Part shown: positions 46,793 through 55,525 of the stretch, piece after piece | Layout: every line of letters begins with the position of its first letter | Numbering within the stretch: position 1 is the first letter of the stretch | From: Cellvibrio sp. UBA7671 | Lineage (GTDB): Bacteria > Pseudomonadota > Gammaproteobacteria > Pseudomonadales > Cellvibrionaceae | NCBI GenBank assembly: GCA_002483145.1 | Contig: DLHJ01000005.1 | Coordinates: 1 to 64,000, forward strand | Length of the DNA: 64,000 bases | Direction of reading: 5' to 3' | Made by a program: the position numbers and the translations under genes | The notes under the pieces: model-generated | Databases searched by the model: none | What the model was told of the DNA's origin: nothing | What the model saw: only the letters and a program-made list of their open reading frames with translations

Positions 46793-47872
46793 GTGAAAGC
46801 TCAGGTTGATGCAGCCTTTTGGCAAGGTAAGCGCGTATTTTTAACAGGCCATACGGGCTTTAAAGGTAGTTGGCTCAGCTTATGGCTTGCGCACATGGGC
46901 GCGGTAGTTAAAGGTTATTCTCTCTCGCCACCGACCACACCTGCGCTCTTTGATGTTGCAAAAGTCGATCAGGTGATTGTATCGGAGATAGGTGATATCC
47001 GTGACCTCGATCGTCTTACCAAGAGCATGACAGAATTTAATCCAGATATTGTTGTTCACATGGCGGCGCAAGCACTGGTACGTTTGTCTTATAGCGAACC
47101 ACTGGCCACTTATTCCACCAATGTGATGGGTACCTTGCACGTATTGGAAGCCGCACGCCTGTGTCCATCATTGCGCGCAATTGTGAATGTCACTACCGAT
47201 AAGTGTTATGAAAATCGCGAGTGGGAATGGGGTTATCGCGAACACGAGCCTATGGGGGGACACGACCCCTACAGCAACAGTAAAGGCTGCGCTGAATTAG
47301 TTACCTCTGCTTATCGCAATTCTTTTTTTAACAAACCCGACAGCCCTGCATTGGGCTCAGCGCGTGCAGGCAATGTTATTGGCGGTGGAGATTGGGCTAC
47401 AGATCGCTTGATTCCCGATATCCTACGCGCATTTGAAAAAGAAGAGCCAGTGGTGATTCGCAATCCACAGGCGACACGCCCTTGGCAACATGTGCTGGAA
47501 CCTCTGAGTGGGTATCTGGTGTTGGCACAGGCGCTCTATCAACACGGGCAGCAACATGCAGAGGGTTGGAATTTTGGCCCACGCGATGAAGACGTTGAAC
47601 CGGTTGAGTGGATTCTCCACCAAATGGTAAGCAGTTGGGGCAATGGTGCCAGCTGGCAATTGGATGCGGGCGACCACCCTCATGAAGCAAAATATCTCAA
47701 GCTTGATATTTCCAAAGCTCGCACCCATTTGCATTGGTCACCTAGCTGGCGCCTGCACCAAACACTAGACAAAATTATTGCATGGCAGCGCGCATGGCTT
47801 GCTAATCAAGATATGCATGCCTATAGCATTAACGAGATCAAACAATACATGGCCGCTATGCGTGCCGATTAA
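46793..47872 (+). CDS. ddhB: CDP-glucose 4,6-dehydratase
   Basis: The 359-residue short-chain dehydrogenase-type enzyme makes CDP-4-keto-6-deoxyglucose. It has the NAD motif TGHTGFKGSWLSLWL and the catalytic YSNSK (DPYSNSKGCAEL). GTG 46793, with GGAG 5 bases before it, follows the ddhA stop closely; an in-frame TTG at 46781 would overlap ddhA. Also known as RfbG. Confidence 0.95.
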   Translation: MKAQVDAAFWQGKRVFLTGHTGFKGSWLSLWLAHMGAVVKGYSLSPPTTPALFDVAKVDQVIVSEIGDIRDLDRLTKSMTEFNPDIVVHMAAQALVRLSYSEPLATYSTNVMGTLHVLEAARLCPSLRAIVNVTTDKCYENREWEWGYREHEPMGGHDPYSNSKGCAELVTSAYRNSFFNKPDSPALGSARAGNVIGGGDWATDRLIPDILRAFEKEEPVVIRNPQATRPWQHVLEPLSGYLVLAQALYQHGQQHAEGWNFGPRDEDVEPVEWILHQMVSSWGNGASWQLDAGDHPHEAKYLKLDISKARTHLHWSPSWRLHQTLDKIIAWQRAWLANQDMHAYSINEIKQYMAAMRAD

Positions 47873-47906
47873 TTTTTATCGGTTTAAATATTAAAAAGGC
47901 AACACA

Positions 47907-49220
47907 ATGACTCCTGAAATTCTACGTCAAGAAATCGCTAAGTTGGTTCAACAATTTGCAGAACAAACTACTGCCCCAAAAGCGTTTGTACCCGGTGAAA
48001 GTGCTATTCCCCCCTCGGGTAAAGTCGTGGGTGCACGTGAAATGCAATTGATGGTTGAGGCTTCACTCGACTGCTGGTTAACCACTGGTAGATTCAATAC
48101 AGAATTTGAAAAAAAACTGGCTGAATTTTTAGGTGTTAAATATTTACTCTCGGTTAACTCAGGCTCATCCGCCAATCTGGTTGCCTTCAGTACCCTAACC
48201 TCTCCCAAGCTTGGCGCACGCGCAATTAAAAAAGGCGATGAAGTGATCGGCGTTGCGGCCGGTTTCCCCACTACCGTAAACCCCATTATTCAATTTGGTG
48301 CTATCCCTGTATTTGTCGATGTTGACGCGGCCACACATAATATTAATGCTGATTTAATTGAAGCGGCTATTACGCCAAAAACCAAAGCGATTATGCTAGC
48401 CCACACGCTGGGAAATCCCTTTAACCTCACCAAAGTAAAAGCAATTTGCGAAAAATATAACCTGTGGTTGGTAGAAGATTGTTGCGATGCACTGGGTGCA
48501 AAATACGATGGCAAATTGGTTGGTACCTTTGGCGACATTGCCACCCTGAGTTTTTATCCCGCACACCATATCACTATGGGTGAAGGCGGCGCCGTATTTA
48601 CCAACAACCCACAATTGAAAATGATCGCCGAATCTTTCCGCGATTGGGGACGCGATTGCTATTGCGCACCCGGTTGCGACAACACGTGCGGCAATCGTTT
48701 TGGTCAACAGTTTGGCAGCCTGCCCGTGGGTTATGACCACAAATACGTTTATGCACACATCGGATACAACTTAAAAATCACCGATATGCAAGCTGCTTGC
48801 GGTTTAGCGCAGTTGGAACGCGCGCAGGAGTTTATTGATGCACGCAAACGCAACTACGACTTATTAAAAGCGCGATTGAGCAACCTTGCTGATTTTATCG
48901 ATATTGCCCAACCAACGCCCAATAGCGAACCCTCCTGGTTTGGTTTCCCTATAACACTGAAAGAAAGTGCAGGCGTTAATCGTGTTGATTTTGTAAAATT
49001 TTTAGATCAAAACAAAATCGGTACACGTTTGTTATTTGCGGGTAATTTAACCCGCCAACCGTATTTTGAAGGCGTTGAGCATCGCGTGGTCGGTGATTTA
49101 ACGGTTACTGACAACACTATGAATAACACGCTTTGGCTAGGTATTTATCCTGCGTTGGGTACAGAACATTTCGATTATGTCGCCGAAAAAATGGAAGAAT
49201 TTTTTGGTTTGAATTTTTAA
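47907..49220 (+). CDS. ddhC: CDP-4-dehydro-6-deoxyglucose 3-dehydrase (E1)
   Basis: The 437-residue PMP-dependent iron-sulfur enzyme removes the C3 hydroxyl, with DdhD as reductase. It has the aminotransferase fold, but the usual PLP lysine is replaced by His220 (FYPAHHITMGEGG), as in characterised E1 enzymes. The 2Fe-2S motif C-x57-C-x-C-x7-C is exact: Cys193, Cys251, Cys253 and Cys261. Also known as RfbH. The product, CDP-4-keto-3,6-dideoxyglucose, is the branch point to several 3,6-dideoxy sugars. Confidence 0.96.
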   Translation: MTPEILRQEIAKLVQQFAEQTTAPKAFVPGESAIPPSGKVVGAREMQLMVEASLDCWLTTGRFNTEFEKKLAEFLGVKYLLSVNSGSSANLVAFSTLTSPKLGARAIKKGDEVIGVAAGFPTTVNPIIQFGAIPVFVDVDAATHNINADLIEAAITPKTKAIMLAHTLGNPFNLTKVKAICEKYNLWLVEDCCDALGAKYDGKLVGTFGDIATLSFYPAHHITMGEGGAVFTNNPQLKMIAESFRDWGRDCYCAPGCDNTCGNRFGQQFGSLPVGYDHKYVYAHIGYNLKITDMQAACGLAQLERAQEFIDARKRNYDLLKARLSNLADFIDIAQPTPNSEPSWFGFPITLKESAGVNRVDFVKFLDQNKIGTRLLFAGNLTRQPYFEGVEHRVVGDLTVTDNTMNNTLWLGIYPALGTEHFDYVAEKMEEFFGLNF

Positions 49221-49226
49221 CTGCTC

Positions 49227-50324
49227 ATGAATCAGGACTCTACTAATCACACACTCACTAGCTATCAACCCGGTGTAGCACTGGATGATTTGCAGTTGAT
49301 TGTTACGCAAACGCCAACCGAGGTATGGGCGGCGTTGCGCAATCAACGTATTTTTATTACCGGCGGCACCGGCTTTGTGGGTTGTTGGTTATTGGAGGCG
49401 CTGCTATGGGCAAACGCACAACTGGATTTAAATCTCCACCTGAGTGTTCTCAGTAGAGATCCCGCTGCGTTTACTATCAAGGCTCCGCATTTAGCGACGC
49501 ATAAGATAGTGACTCTGATTCAAGGTGATGTCACCGCGCTAGATAAAATCCATGAACCCTTTGATAGTGTGATTCATGCGGCTACTGATGTAGTAAAAAC
49601 CGGTGACAATCCTATCGCTACGTTCGACAACATCGTACAAGGCACGCGGGCAACCTTGGCGCTTGCACAGCGCGCAGGCGCAAGACGTTATTTATTGACC
49701 AGCTCGGGCGCAGTTTATGGTCGCCAACCGACAACAATATCTCATATCGCGGAAAATTATTCCGGCGCCCCTGACTCACTCGATATTAATAATGCCTATG
49801 GACAGGGTAAGCGTGTCTCCGAATGGCTCGCCCACAATTTTGCTCAGCAGTACAATATCCAGGTAAAAGTTGCGCGCTGCTTTGCGTTGCTAGGCCCTTA
49901 CCTGCCACTGGATGCACATTTTGCAGCGGGGAATTTTATTCGCGATGGACTCGACAATCGCACAATTGCAATCAATGGTGATGGCACCAGTAGCCGCTCT
50001 TATTTATACGCAGCGGATATGACCGTGTGGCTATTAACCATGTTGATCAATGGTCGTTCCCAACAAAATTATAATCTGGGTTCTGCACAGGCGATCTCTA
50101 TCAAAACCTTGGCTGAAACCATATCCGATATTATTTACGGTGAAAATAGAGTCACCATTGCCCAGCAACCTGTCACCAACGGTCCAATCCAGCAATACGT
50201 GCCCGATGTGAGCAAAGCACACCAGGAATTGGAGCTGGCACAATACACCGATTTGCTTTCTGCCATTCACAAAACAATTGCTTGGGAAAAGCGCAGGCGC
50301 TTATCAGCCGCGCATAATCACTAG
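49227..50324 (+). CDS. NAD-dependent epimerase/dehydratase (SDR) of the dideoxy-sugar pathway
   Basis: The 365-residue extended SDR has a 40-residue N-terminal extension before the Rossmann motif TGGTGFVGCWLLEALL. The active-site motif is Tyr-x3-Lys (NAYGQGKRVSEW), with a Ser in LLTSSGAVYG. It starts 6 bases after ddhC. The position suggests C4 reduction or epimerisation of the CDP-3,6-dideoxy-4-keto sugar (as for abequose or paratose synthases) or reduction of a branched product made by the transketolase-like genes that follow. The exact product cannot be read from sequence. Confidence 0.82.
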   Translation: MNQDSTNHTLTSYQPGVALDDLQLIVTQTPTEVWAALRNQRIFITGGTGFVGCWLLEALLWANAQLDLNLHLSVLSRDPAAFTIKAPHLATHKIVTLIQGDVTALDKIHEPFDSVIHAATDVVKTGDNPIATFDNIVQGTRATLALAQRAGARRYLLTSSGAVYGRQPTTISHIAENYSGAPDSLDINNAYGQGKRVSEWLAHNFAQQYNIQVKVARCFALLGPYLPLDAHFAAGNFIRDGLDNRTIAINGDGTSSRSYLYAADMTVWLLTMLINGRSQQNYNLGSAQAISIKTLAETISDIIYGENRVTIAQQPVTNGPIQQYVPDVSKAHQELELAQYTDLLSAIHKTIAWEKRRRLSAAHNH

Positions 50325-50350
50325 CCCTTTATTCAAGACGGACGTAGCGC

Positions 50351-51157
50351 ATGACTGCATTTGCCCCCCACCAATTACGACAAACCGTATTAAGAATGGC
50401 CTATTCCGGCTCCACCGTGCATATCGGCTGCGCATTTTCGATTATCGAAATCATGTCGGTACTCTATCGCAATCATTTACGCTATCCCGGAGATAATCCA
50501 GCGGCAACACTGCGTGATTATTTAGTATTGAGTAAGGGCCACGGCGTTATGGCACAGTACGCCTGCCTTTATGAAAAGAATTGGTTGACGACTACCGACA
50601 TCGAAAACTATTTTAAAGATGGCTCAAAGCTCAAAGGATTATCCGATGCTCACGTTGTTGGCTGTGAAGTCACTTCAGGCTCCTTGGGACACGGCTTATC
50701 CGTAGGTGTCGGGATGGCACTCGCCGCCAAATTAAATAAAAGCGATCAATACTGCTACGCTATTGTTGGCGATGGTGAAATGAATGAAGGCACCATGTGG
50801 GAAGCTATTTTATTCGCCAAACAACAAGCACTGGATAATTTAATTGTTATCGTCGATGAAAACGGTTTTCAGGCAATGGGCAAAACCCATGAGGTGTTAG
50901 GCTTGGGCAGCCTGAAAGATAAATTTATCGCATTTGGTTTTGATGCAATTGCCGTAGATGGTCATGATGAAACCGCGCTGGACAACGCCTTGATCGAATT
51001 AAAAAACAATAAAAATGAAAATCCCAAAGCCATCATCGCCCGCACTGTAAAAGGTAAAGGTGTTTCGTTTATGGAAAACGAAAACAGCTGGCATTACACG
51101 CGTTTAACCCAAGACACATTTGATCTGGCCATGGCCGAATTGGAGCCAGTAGTATGA
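50351..51157 (+). CDS. Transketolase-like protein, N-terminal (TPP-binding) subunit
   Basis: The 268-residue protein has the thiamine diphosphate motif GDGEMNEGTMWEA with the downstream Asn (VDENGFQ). Conserved histidines appear in VHIGCAF, LSKGHGVMA and SLGHGLSVG. It is half a transketolase; the other half is encoded directly after it with a 4-base overlap. Split transketolases transfer two-carbon ketol groups. Its place in a nucleotide-sugar operon, instead of with pentose-phosphate genes, suggests a specialised role. Confidence 0.9.
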   Translation: MTAFAPHQLRQTVLRMAYSGSTVHIGCAFSIIEIMSVLYRNHLRYPGDNPAATLRDYLVLSKGHGVMAQYACLYEKNWLTTTDIENYFKDGSKLKGLSDAHVVGCEVTSGSLGHGLSVGVGMALAAKLNKSDQYCYAIVGDGEMNEGTMWEAILFAKQQALDNLIVIVDENGFQAMGKTHEVLGLGSLKDKFIAFGFDAIAVDGHDETALDNALIELKNNKNENPKAIIARTVKGKGVSFMENENSWHYTRLTQDTFDLAMAELEPVV

Positions 51158-52065
51158 GATCCGTATTTTCCAAAGCTATTCTTGCCGCAGCCCAGGCAGA
51201 TTCCAAAGTGCTGCTATTAACTGGCGATCACGGGTATGCATTGTTCGATGAATTTCGTAAATGTTTACCGGCGCAATTTATTAATGCCGGCATCGCCGAA
51301 CAAAATATGGTTGGCGTTGCTGCAGGCCTTGCCAAAGCGGGCTTTAAACCCATTGTGTACGGTTTGAGTGCATTTGTACCCATCCGCGTGCTTGAACAAA
51401 TTAAAATGGATGTGTGCTACGAAAACTTACCCGTCGTCTTTATGGGTGATGGCGCCGGCTTGGTTTACAGCAGCTTGGGTAGCAGCCATCAATCGACGGA
51501 AGATATTGCTGTGTTGCGCTGCATTCCAAATATCAGCATTTTATCGCCTTGCGATGTTTATGAAATGCAATATGCCATGGATCAAGCATTGCGTTTTGAA
51601 TCGCCATTTTATGTACGTATGGGAAAATCCGATATTGGCCAAGTACATCAAGGACCAGTTTCCGTACCTGTTGGTGATTTGGTACCTGTACGTACAGGCA
51701 CCCAAAACAATATTGTTTTTTTAGCGACGGGTTCAATGGTAAAGACTGCAGTTACTCTGGCGGAAACAATAGACGCGGCCGTATGGAGCGCACCTGGACT
51801 AAAACCAATTAATAAGAATCAAGTCAATAATATTGCCCTCCACACCAAAACTCTGGTGACAATTGAAGAGCATTCAATTATGGGGGGCTTGGGTAGCCTT
51901 GTTGCGGAAATAGTCAGTGAAACAGGTAATACGCGGGTTGTCCGTATGGGAGTGCAAGATCGGTTCTCACAAAAGTGTGGCAGCTACGATTATTTGCTTA
52001 AAGAGCATGGCATTGATGTAGCGGCTTTATTACCACAACTCTCATCAATACTAGCCACAGATTAA
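51154..52065 (+). CDS. Transketolase-like protein, C-terminal subunit
   Basis: The 303-residue protein carries the TPP-activating Glu in NAGIAEQNMVGVAAGLA, the pyrimidine-binding domain (SSLGSSHQSTEDIAVLR) and the C-terminal transketolase domain (TIEEHSIMGGLGSLVAE). The start codon overlaps the stop of the N-terminal subunit (ATGA), so both halves should be made in equal amounts. All usual catalytic residues seem to be present. Confidence 0.9.
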   Translation: MRSVFSKAILAAAQADSKVLLLTGDHGYALFDEFRKCLPAQFINAGIAEQNMVGVAAGLAKAGFKPIVYGLSAFVPIRVLEQIKMDVCYENLPVVFMGDGAGLVYSSLGSSHQSTEDIAVLRCIPNISILSPCDVYEMQYAMDQALRFESPFYVRMGKSDIGQVHQGPVSVPVGDLVPVRTGTQNNIVFLATGSMVKTAVTLAETIDAAVWSAPGLKPINKNQVNNIALHTKTLVTIEEHSIMGGLGSLVAEIVSETGNTRVVRMGVQDRFSQKCGSYDYLLKEHGIDVAALLPQLSSILATD

Positions 52066-52181
52066 TTAAATTACCTATTTATTACTAAAGATCTGCTGTA
52101 AGCACTTACGGTCGAAGACTTATTATCTAAAACTTCTACCTAAGGTACCCAGGGTAATACCAATTCATAGGGGAACGGAGT

Positions 52182-53987
52182 TTGTATTTTTTTAAACTCA
52201 AGGAACAAGGCTTATTAAGCCTATTGCTATTGGCCTATGTTGTCGTGCGCAGTTTTTATTTGGATGCTGTACCACGTTGGGATGCCGCCACCTATTGGGG
52301 CGGTATTGCCAGCGCAATTGAAGCCACTAAAACTATTGGTAATATGGCTGAATTACCACGCGTTATCCTCGACACCTATAACGTGTTTGGCCATTCCGCG
52401 ATGGGCTATGTTGGCTTATTGGTATTAGGACAACTACTTGATTACCCCAATCTGTTTACGCTTAACTTCACCCATCTTTTGTTGGCTACTTTTTCGGTAT
52501 TCTGCACATTTAAAATTTTTCGCTGGTTTTTACCAAGCGCGCAACATTTACCGGAAGTATTATTGGCCACCGCAATTTTTGCACTGGACCCCCTATTTTT
52601 TGCCACATCCATTTTTATCAATACTGATTTTCCAGTATTAGTTTTTTTTACTGCCGCACTGGCTGCATTACTTTATGGTCACTACGGCTGGTTTGCGATT
52701 GCCAGTCTGTTTATGATTTTCTCCAAAGCGACAGGAGTACTATTCTGGATTTCATTAGCCGGTGGCATAGGGCTTTATAGCTTGATTGTCCTGTGCCGGG
52801 AAAATCGTGCAGGTCGCCTGCCAAGTTTGGGGCATCTACTTCCGCCTACAGGAATTTTAGCGGTAAAACACCACCTCCCGTTATCAACTATTTTTTACCG
52901 AATATTTTGTATTTTCCTACCCGGTGTTGGTTTTAAACTCTATTCAATTGCCAAACAGGGAGCCATGTGGTCAGCGAGCAACGGGATTAAATTTGATTCG
53001 CAAGGCTGGAATTGTTTTGGTTTCAATACGCGTGTGATGTCCAATCGAGCAGGTGAAATATTTATTCTCAATTTTCACTGGGTATTGGTGCTTGTTGTAT
53101 TGTTTGCACTTTTGATCGGTTACGGTCGCTATATCGAGCGAGGTCGAAAAAAAACAAGCGCAACAATAGAAACCGCATCGATAGATTCAAATACTGAGTA
53201 CAGCCAATCGGTTATCACTGAGCCCAATAGTAGTAATGCAGAAGCCACGGCAGCTCCAGCAGAAAATAATCGCTGGTGGGGCATGCTACCCGTGCTTATG
53301 TGTTTCCTCATCTTTGTTGTCTTTAACCTCACATACATCACCTACATTATTCCGCGCTACGTAGTGTACGGTGGTTTTTTCCTGATTATTTTTGCGCTCC
53401 TATCACTACAATTCGCAGCTAAGTCACGCAAAACACGCTGCATTTTACTCGCCATAGTATTTACTTTATTTACACTCCAAACTTTTCGCACAATTGATCC
53501 GCTCTCGAAATGGGTATTTGGATCAACCGCGTTTAGCGAACACCGTATTTTACAAATTGATAGTGCTGGAGAAGCCCAGGGAAATGGTTTTGTTTACAAT
53601 GCGGAATTTGCACTGGAAGACAAATTGCTCAACCGCATGCAAAAAGCCATTCCCATCAAACCGGATACCACGATCATTACCTGGAATAAAGACAGCGGTT
53701 ACGCCTGGTTTACCCGTGGTGATACTTTTGTGGATGCGGACTCACTGGAGCGCACCATAGATAAACGCAATAGTTTTGGCTATAACATTATCGAAATTAG
53801 CGATCTGCACCGCGCAATAGCACCACCCCATGCGATTTATATTTATATGTCCTGGCTTGCGCAATTTTCTAATGAAGAAAAGGAGCTGGCGCATCTACGC
53901 CAGTTTTATGAAGTGTCAGCAGCGGAAGATGTAGGTTTCCAAGGTTATAGCCTGCGGCTTTATCGTTTAACACGGCTCAGTCAATAA
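52182..53987 (+). CDS. Multi-pass GT-C glycosyltransferase (third in the locus)
   Basis: The 601-residue protein has about ten membrane helices. The first loop contains PRWDAATYWGGIASAIEA, with the acidic residue typical of GT-C enzymes. A hydrophilic Ser/Thr-rich loop lies at about 315-360, and the C-terminal 150 residues are soluble. The start is TTG 52182, close behind GGAG; this start is uncertain. It may use the lipid-linked sugar from the second GtrAB pair to modify the surface glycan with the dideoxy sugar made upstream. Confidence 0.78.
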   Translation: MYFFKLKEQGLLSLLLLAYVVVRSFYLDAVPRWDAATYWGGIASAIEATKTIGNMAELPRVILDTYNVFGHSAMGYVGLLVLGQLLDYPNLFTLNFTHLLLATFSVFCTFKIFRWFLPSAQHLPEVLLATAIFALDPLFFATSIFINTDFPVLVFFTAALAALLYGHYGWFAIASLFMIFSKATGVLFWISLAGGIGLYSLIVLCRENRAGRLPSLGHLLPPTGILAVKHHLPLSTIFYRIFCIFLPGVGFKLYSIAKQGAMWSASNGIKFDSQGWNCFGFNTRVMSNRAGEIFILNFHWVLVLVVLFALLIGYGRYIERGRKKTSATIETASIDSNTEYSQSVITEPNSSNAEATAAPAENNRWWGMLPVLMCFLIFVVFNLTYITYIIPRYVVYGGFFLIIFALLSLQFAAKSRKTRCILLAIVFTLFTLQTFRTIDPLSKWVFGSTAFSEHRILQIDSAGEAQGNGFVYNAEFALEDKLLNRMQKAIPIKPDTTIITWNKDSGYAWFTRGDTFVDADSLERTIDKRNSFGYNIIEISDLHRAIAPPHAIYIYMSWLAQFSNEEKELAHLRQFYEVSAAEDVGFQGYSLRLYRLTRLSQ

Positions 53988-54012
53988 ACTTTTGAGTCCT
54001 TCTTTTAGATAC

Positions 54013-54042
54013 ATCTCGCTTAACAGAGTGAGATATATTTTT
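54013..54042. terminator. Terminator between the polysaccharide locus and the MATE gene
   Basis: An 8-bp stem with one GU pair (54013-54020 with 54027-54034) is followed by a T-rich tract on the plus strand. It ends the polysaccharide operon 25 bases after the last stop. Confidence 0.7.
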
Positions 54043-54058
54043 AAACCGTTATTATTTT

Positions 54059-55441
54059 TTATTCAACCAACCGTGCTTCACGCGCGGCGATACCCGTATG
54101 CATCCACTTGCCCTGCTTCCAACGCCAGCGTTTTATCAGCGCACGGATACATTCATCAAGCACAGCCGCAATCAATAACCCATACAAACCCAAGCCGAGA
54201 GGTATCGCGAGGATATACGCGAGAGGAACGGAAAATAACCAGATCACACCAATACTGGAAATAGACGTAAATGCAGCATCGCCTGCGCAACGCAGGGCAC
54301 TACCAATGGTAATATTGACCGTACGCCATGGTTCAGCGAGAAAACTTAATACAAAAGCCCATAACCCAATTGCGATAACTTCAGGGTCATCACTGAACAA
54401 TTGCAATATTGGTTTATTAAATAGCAGCCAAGTCAATGCCAGTGCGGTGGTACCAATCAGTGAAAGCTTTAATGTTTGTTTAAGTTGTTTATCCACCAAA
54501 TCAAATTCTTGTCGGCCTACACGCTGCGCGATAATTGCCTCAGTCGCCATACCCAGGGCGATAGAAATCATCAGGCAAAATAAAAAGGTATTGTATGCAT
54601 AGACTTTGACTTTTAACGCAAGATCACCTACTTCAGCGGCGATCCAGTTAAGCGCAATCATGTAGGCTTGAAATGACATAGGTTCGAGAATAGAAGGCGC
54701 AGCAATCATTACTACCGGTGTAATTAACACACCAAAGTTTTTTATACCTTCGCGCAACGGAATATGAATGCGCAATTTTAAATGAACAACCAATGCAACA
54801 AATGTGAGGCTCATACCTGCTGCAATCACGCTCGCAATAGCAACACCTTGCACACCTGTCGGGGGTATTCCCATAAAGCCATAGACTGCAACTGAACAAC
54901 CAATAATATTGCTGACAAATAAAATTATATTGCTATAGGTATTCCATTGGGGCTCACCATAAATATTTAAAACAGTTTGGTAAATAACGCGGCAACCCCA
55001 GAGCGCCACCATCCAGCCAATGATCGATAAATATGTCCGTGCATGTTGTTCAACGTCTGCACTTAATGACATTGCCGATGCGACCCAAGGGCCACCGTGA
55101 TTTACAGTCAGCGCAGCAATTAATGCCAATACCATCACAAACACTGCATAAGCGGCGATCGTGGCATTGCCGCGCGCATAATCATTTGCACCTATGCGCT
55201 GGCTCGCAATACTCGCGCCGGCAAATGCGCTGACTATTAAAAACGCGTTGGCGACAAATACCAGGGGGGTGATTGCACCTACCGCAGCGGCAGCACTATC
55301 GGAAATACGACTGAGGAAATACATATCCACCAGCGGGATGGTATAGGTCACTGCCTGATCGATAAACATCGGACGGCTCATGCCCCAAATACCTTTATCC
55401 AGGACCCGGCTTTGGGGTACCTGTCTATGTGCAGATTTCAT
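54059..55441 (-). CDS. MATE-family multidrug/toxin exporter
   Basis: The 460-residue protein has 12 predicted helices in two homologous halves, starting with WGMSRPMFIDQAVTYTIPLVDMYF-type MATE sequence split around the first helix. MATE proteins expel cationic or small toxic compounds using sodium or proton gradients. It follows the ybbP-like gene on the same strand across a terminator. Its substrate is not evident. It converges on the polysaccharide locus; a role in that locus is unlikely. Confidence 0.88.
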   Translation of the reverse strand: MKSAHRQVPQSRVLDKGIWGMSRPMFIDQAVTYTIPLVDMYFLSRISDSAAAAVGAITPLVFVANAFLIVSAFAGASIASQRIGANDYARGNATIAAYAVFVMVLALIAALTVNHGGPWVASAMSLSADVEQHARTYLSIIGWMVALWGCRVIYQTVLNIYGEPQWNTYSNIILFVSNIIGCSVAVYGFMGIPPTGVQGVAIASVIAAGMSLTFVALVVHLKLRIHIPLREGIKNFGVLITPVVMIAAPSILEPMSFQAYMIALNWIAAEVGDLALKVKVYAYNTFLFCLMISIALGMATEAIIAQRVGRQEFDLVDKQLKQTLKLSLIGTTALALTWLLFNKPILQLFSDDPEVIAIGLWAFVLSFLAEPWRTVNITIGSALRCAGDAAFTSISSIGVIWLFSVPLAYILAIPLGLGLYGLLIAAVLDECIRALIKRWRWKQGKWMHTGIAAREARLVE

Positions 55442-55471
55442 AATGAGTTTCTATTATGTGACTGTATTGTT

Positions 55472-55501
55472 AAAAACACAGAGGCAGATTTCCGCCTCCG
55501 T
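55472..55501 (-). terminator. Intrinsic terminator after the ABC permease gene
   Basis: On the minus strand, an 8-bp stem (55501-55494 with 55485-55478, one GU pair) is followed by five Ts (55476-55472). It ends about 30 bases before the MATE start codon. Confidence 0.75.
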
Positions 55502-55525
55502 AAAACAAGCTGGATGGATGGGAAA

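Noticed and set aside
54059-55441. MATE gene as the flippase of the polysaccharide locus
   Set aside because: It is on the opposite strand, behind a terminator, and has MATE rather than Wzx sequence character; the link is positional only.
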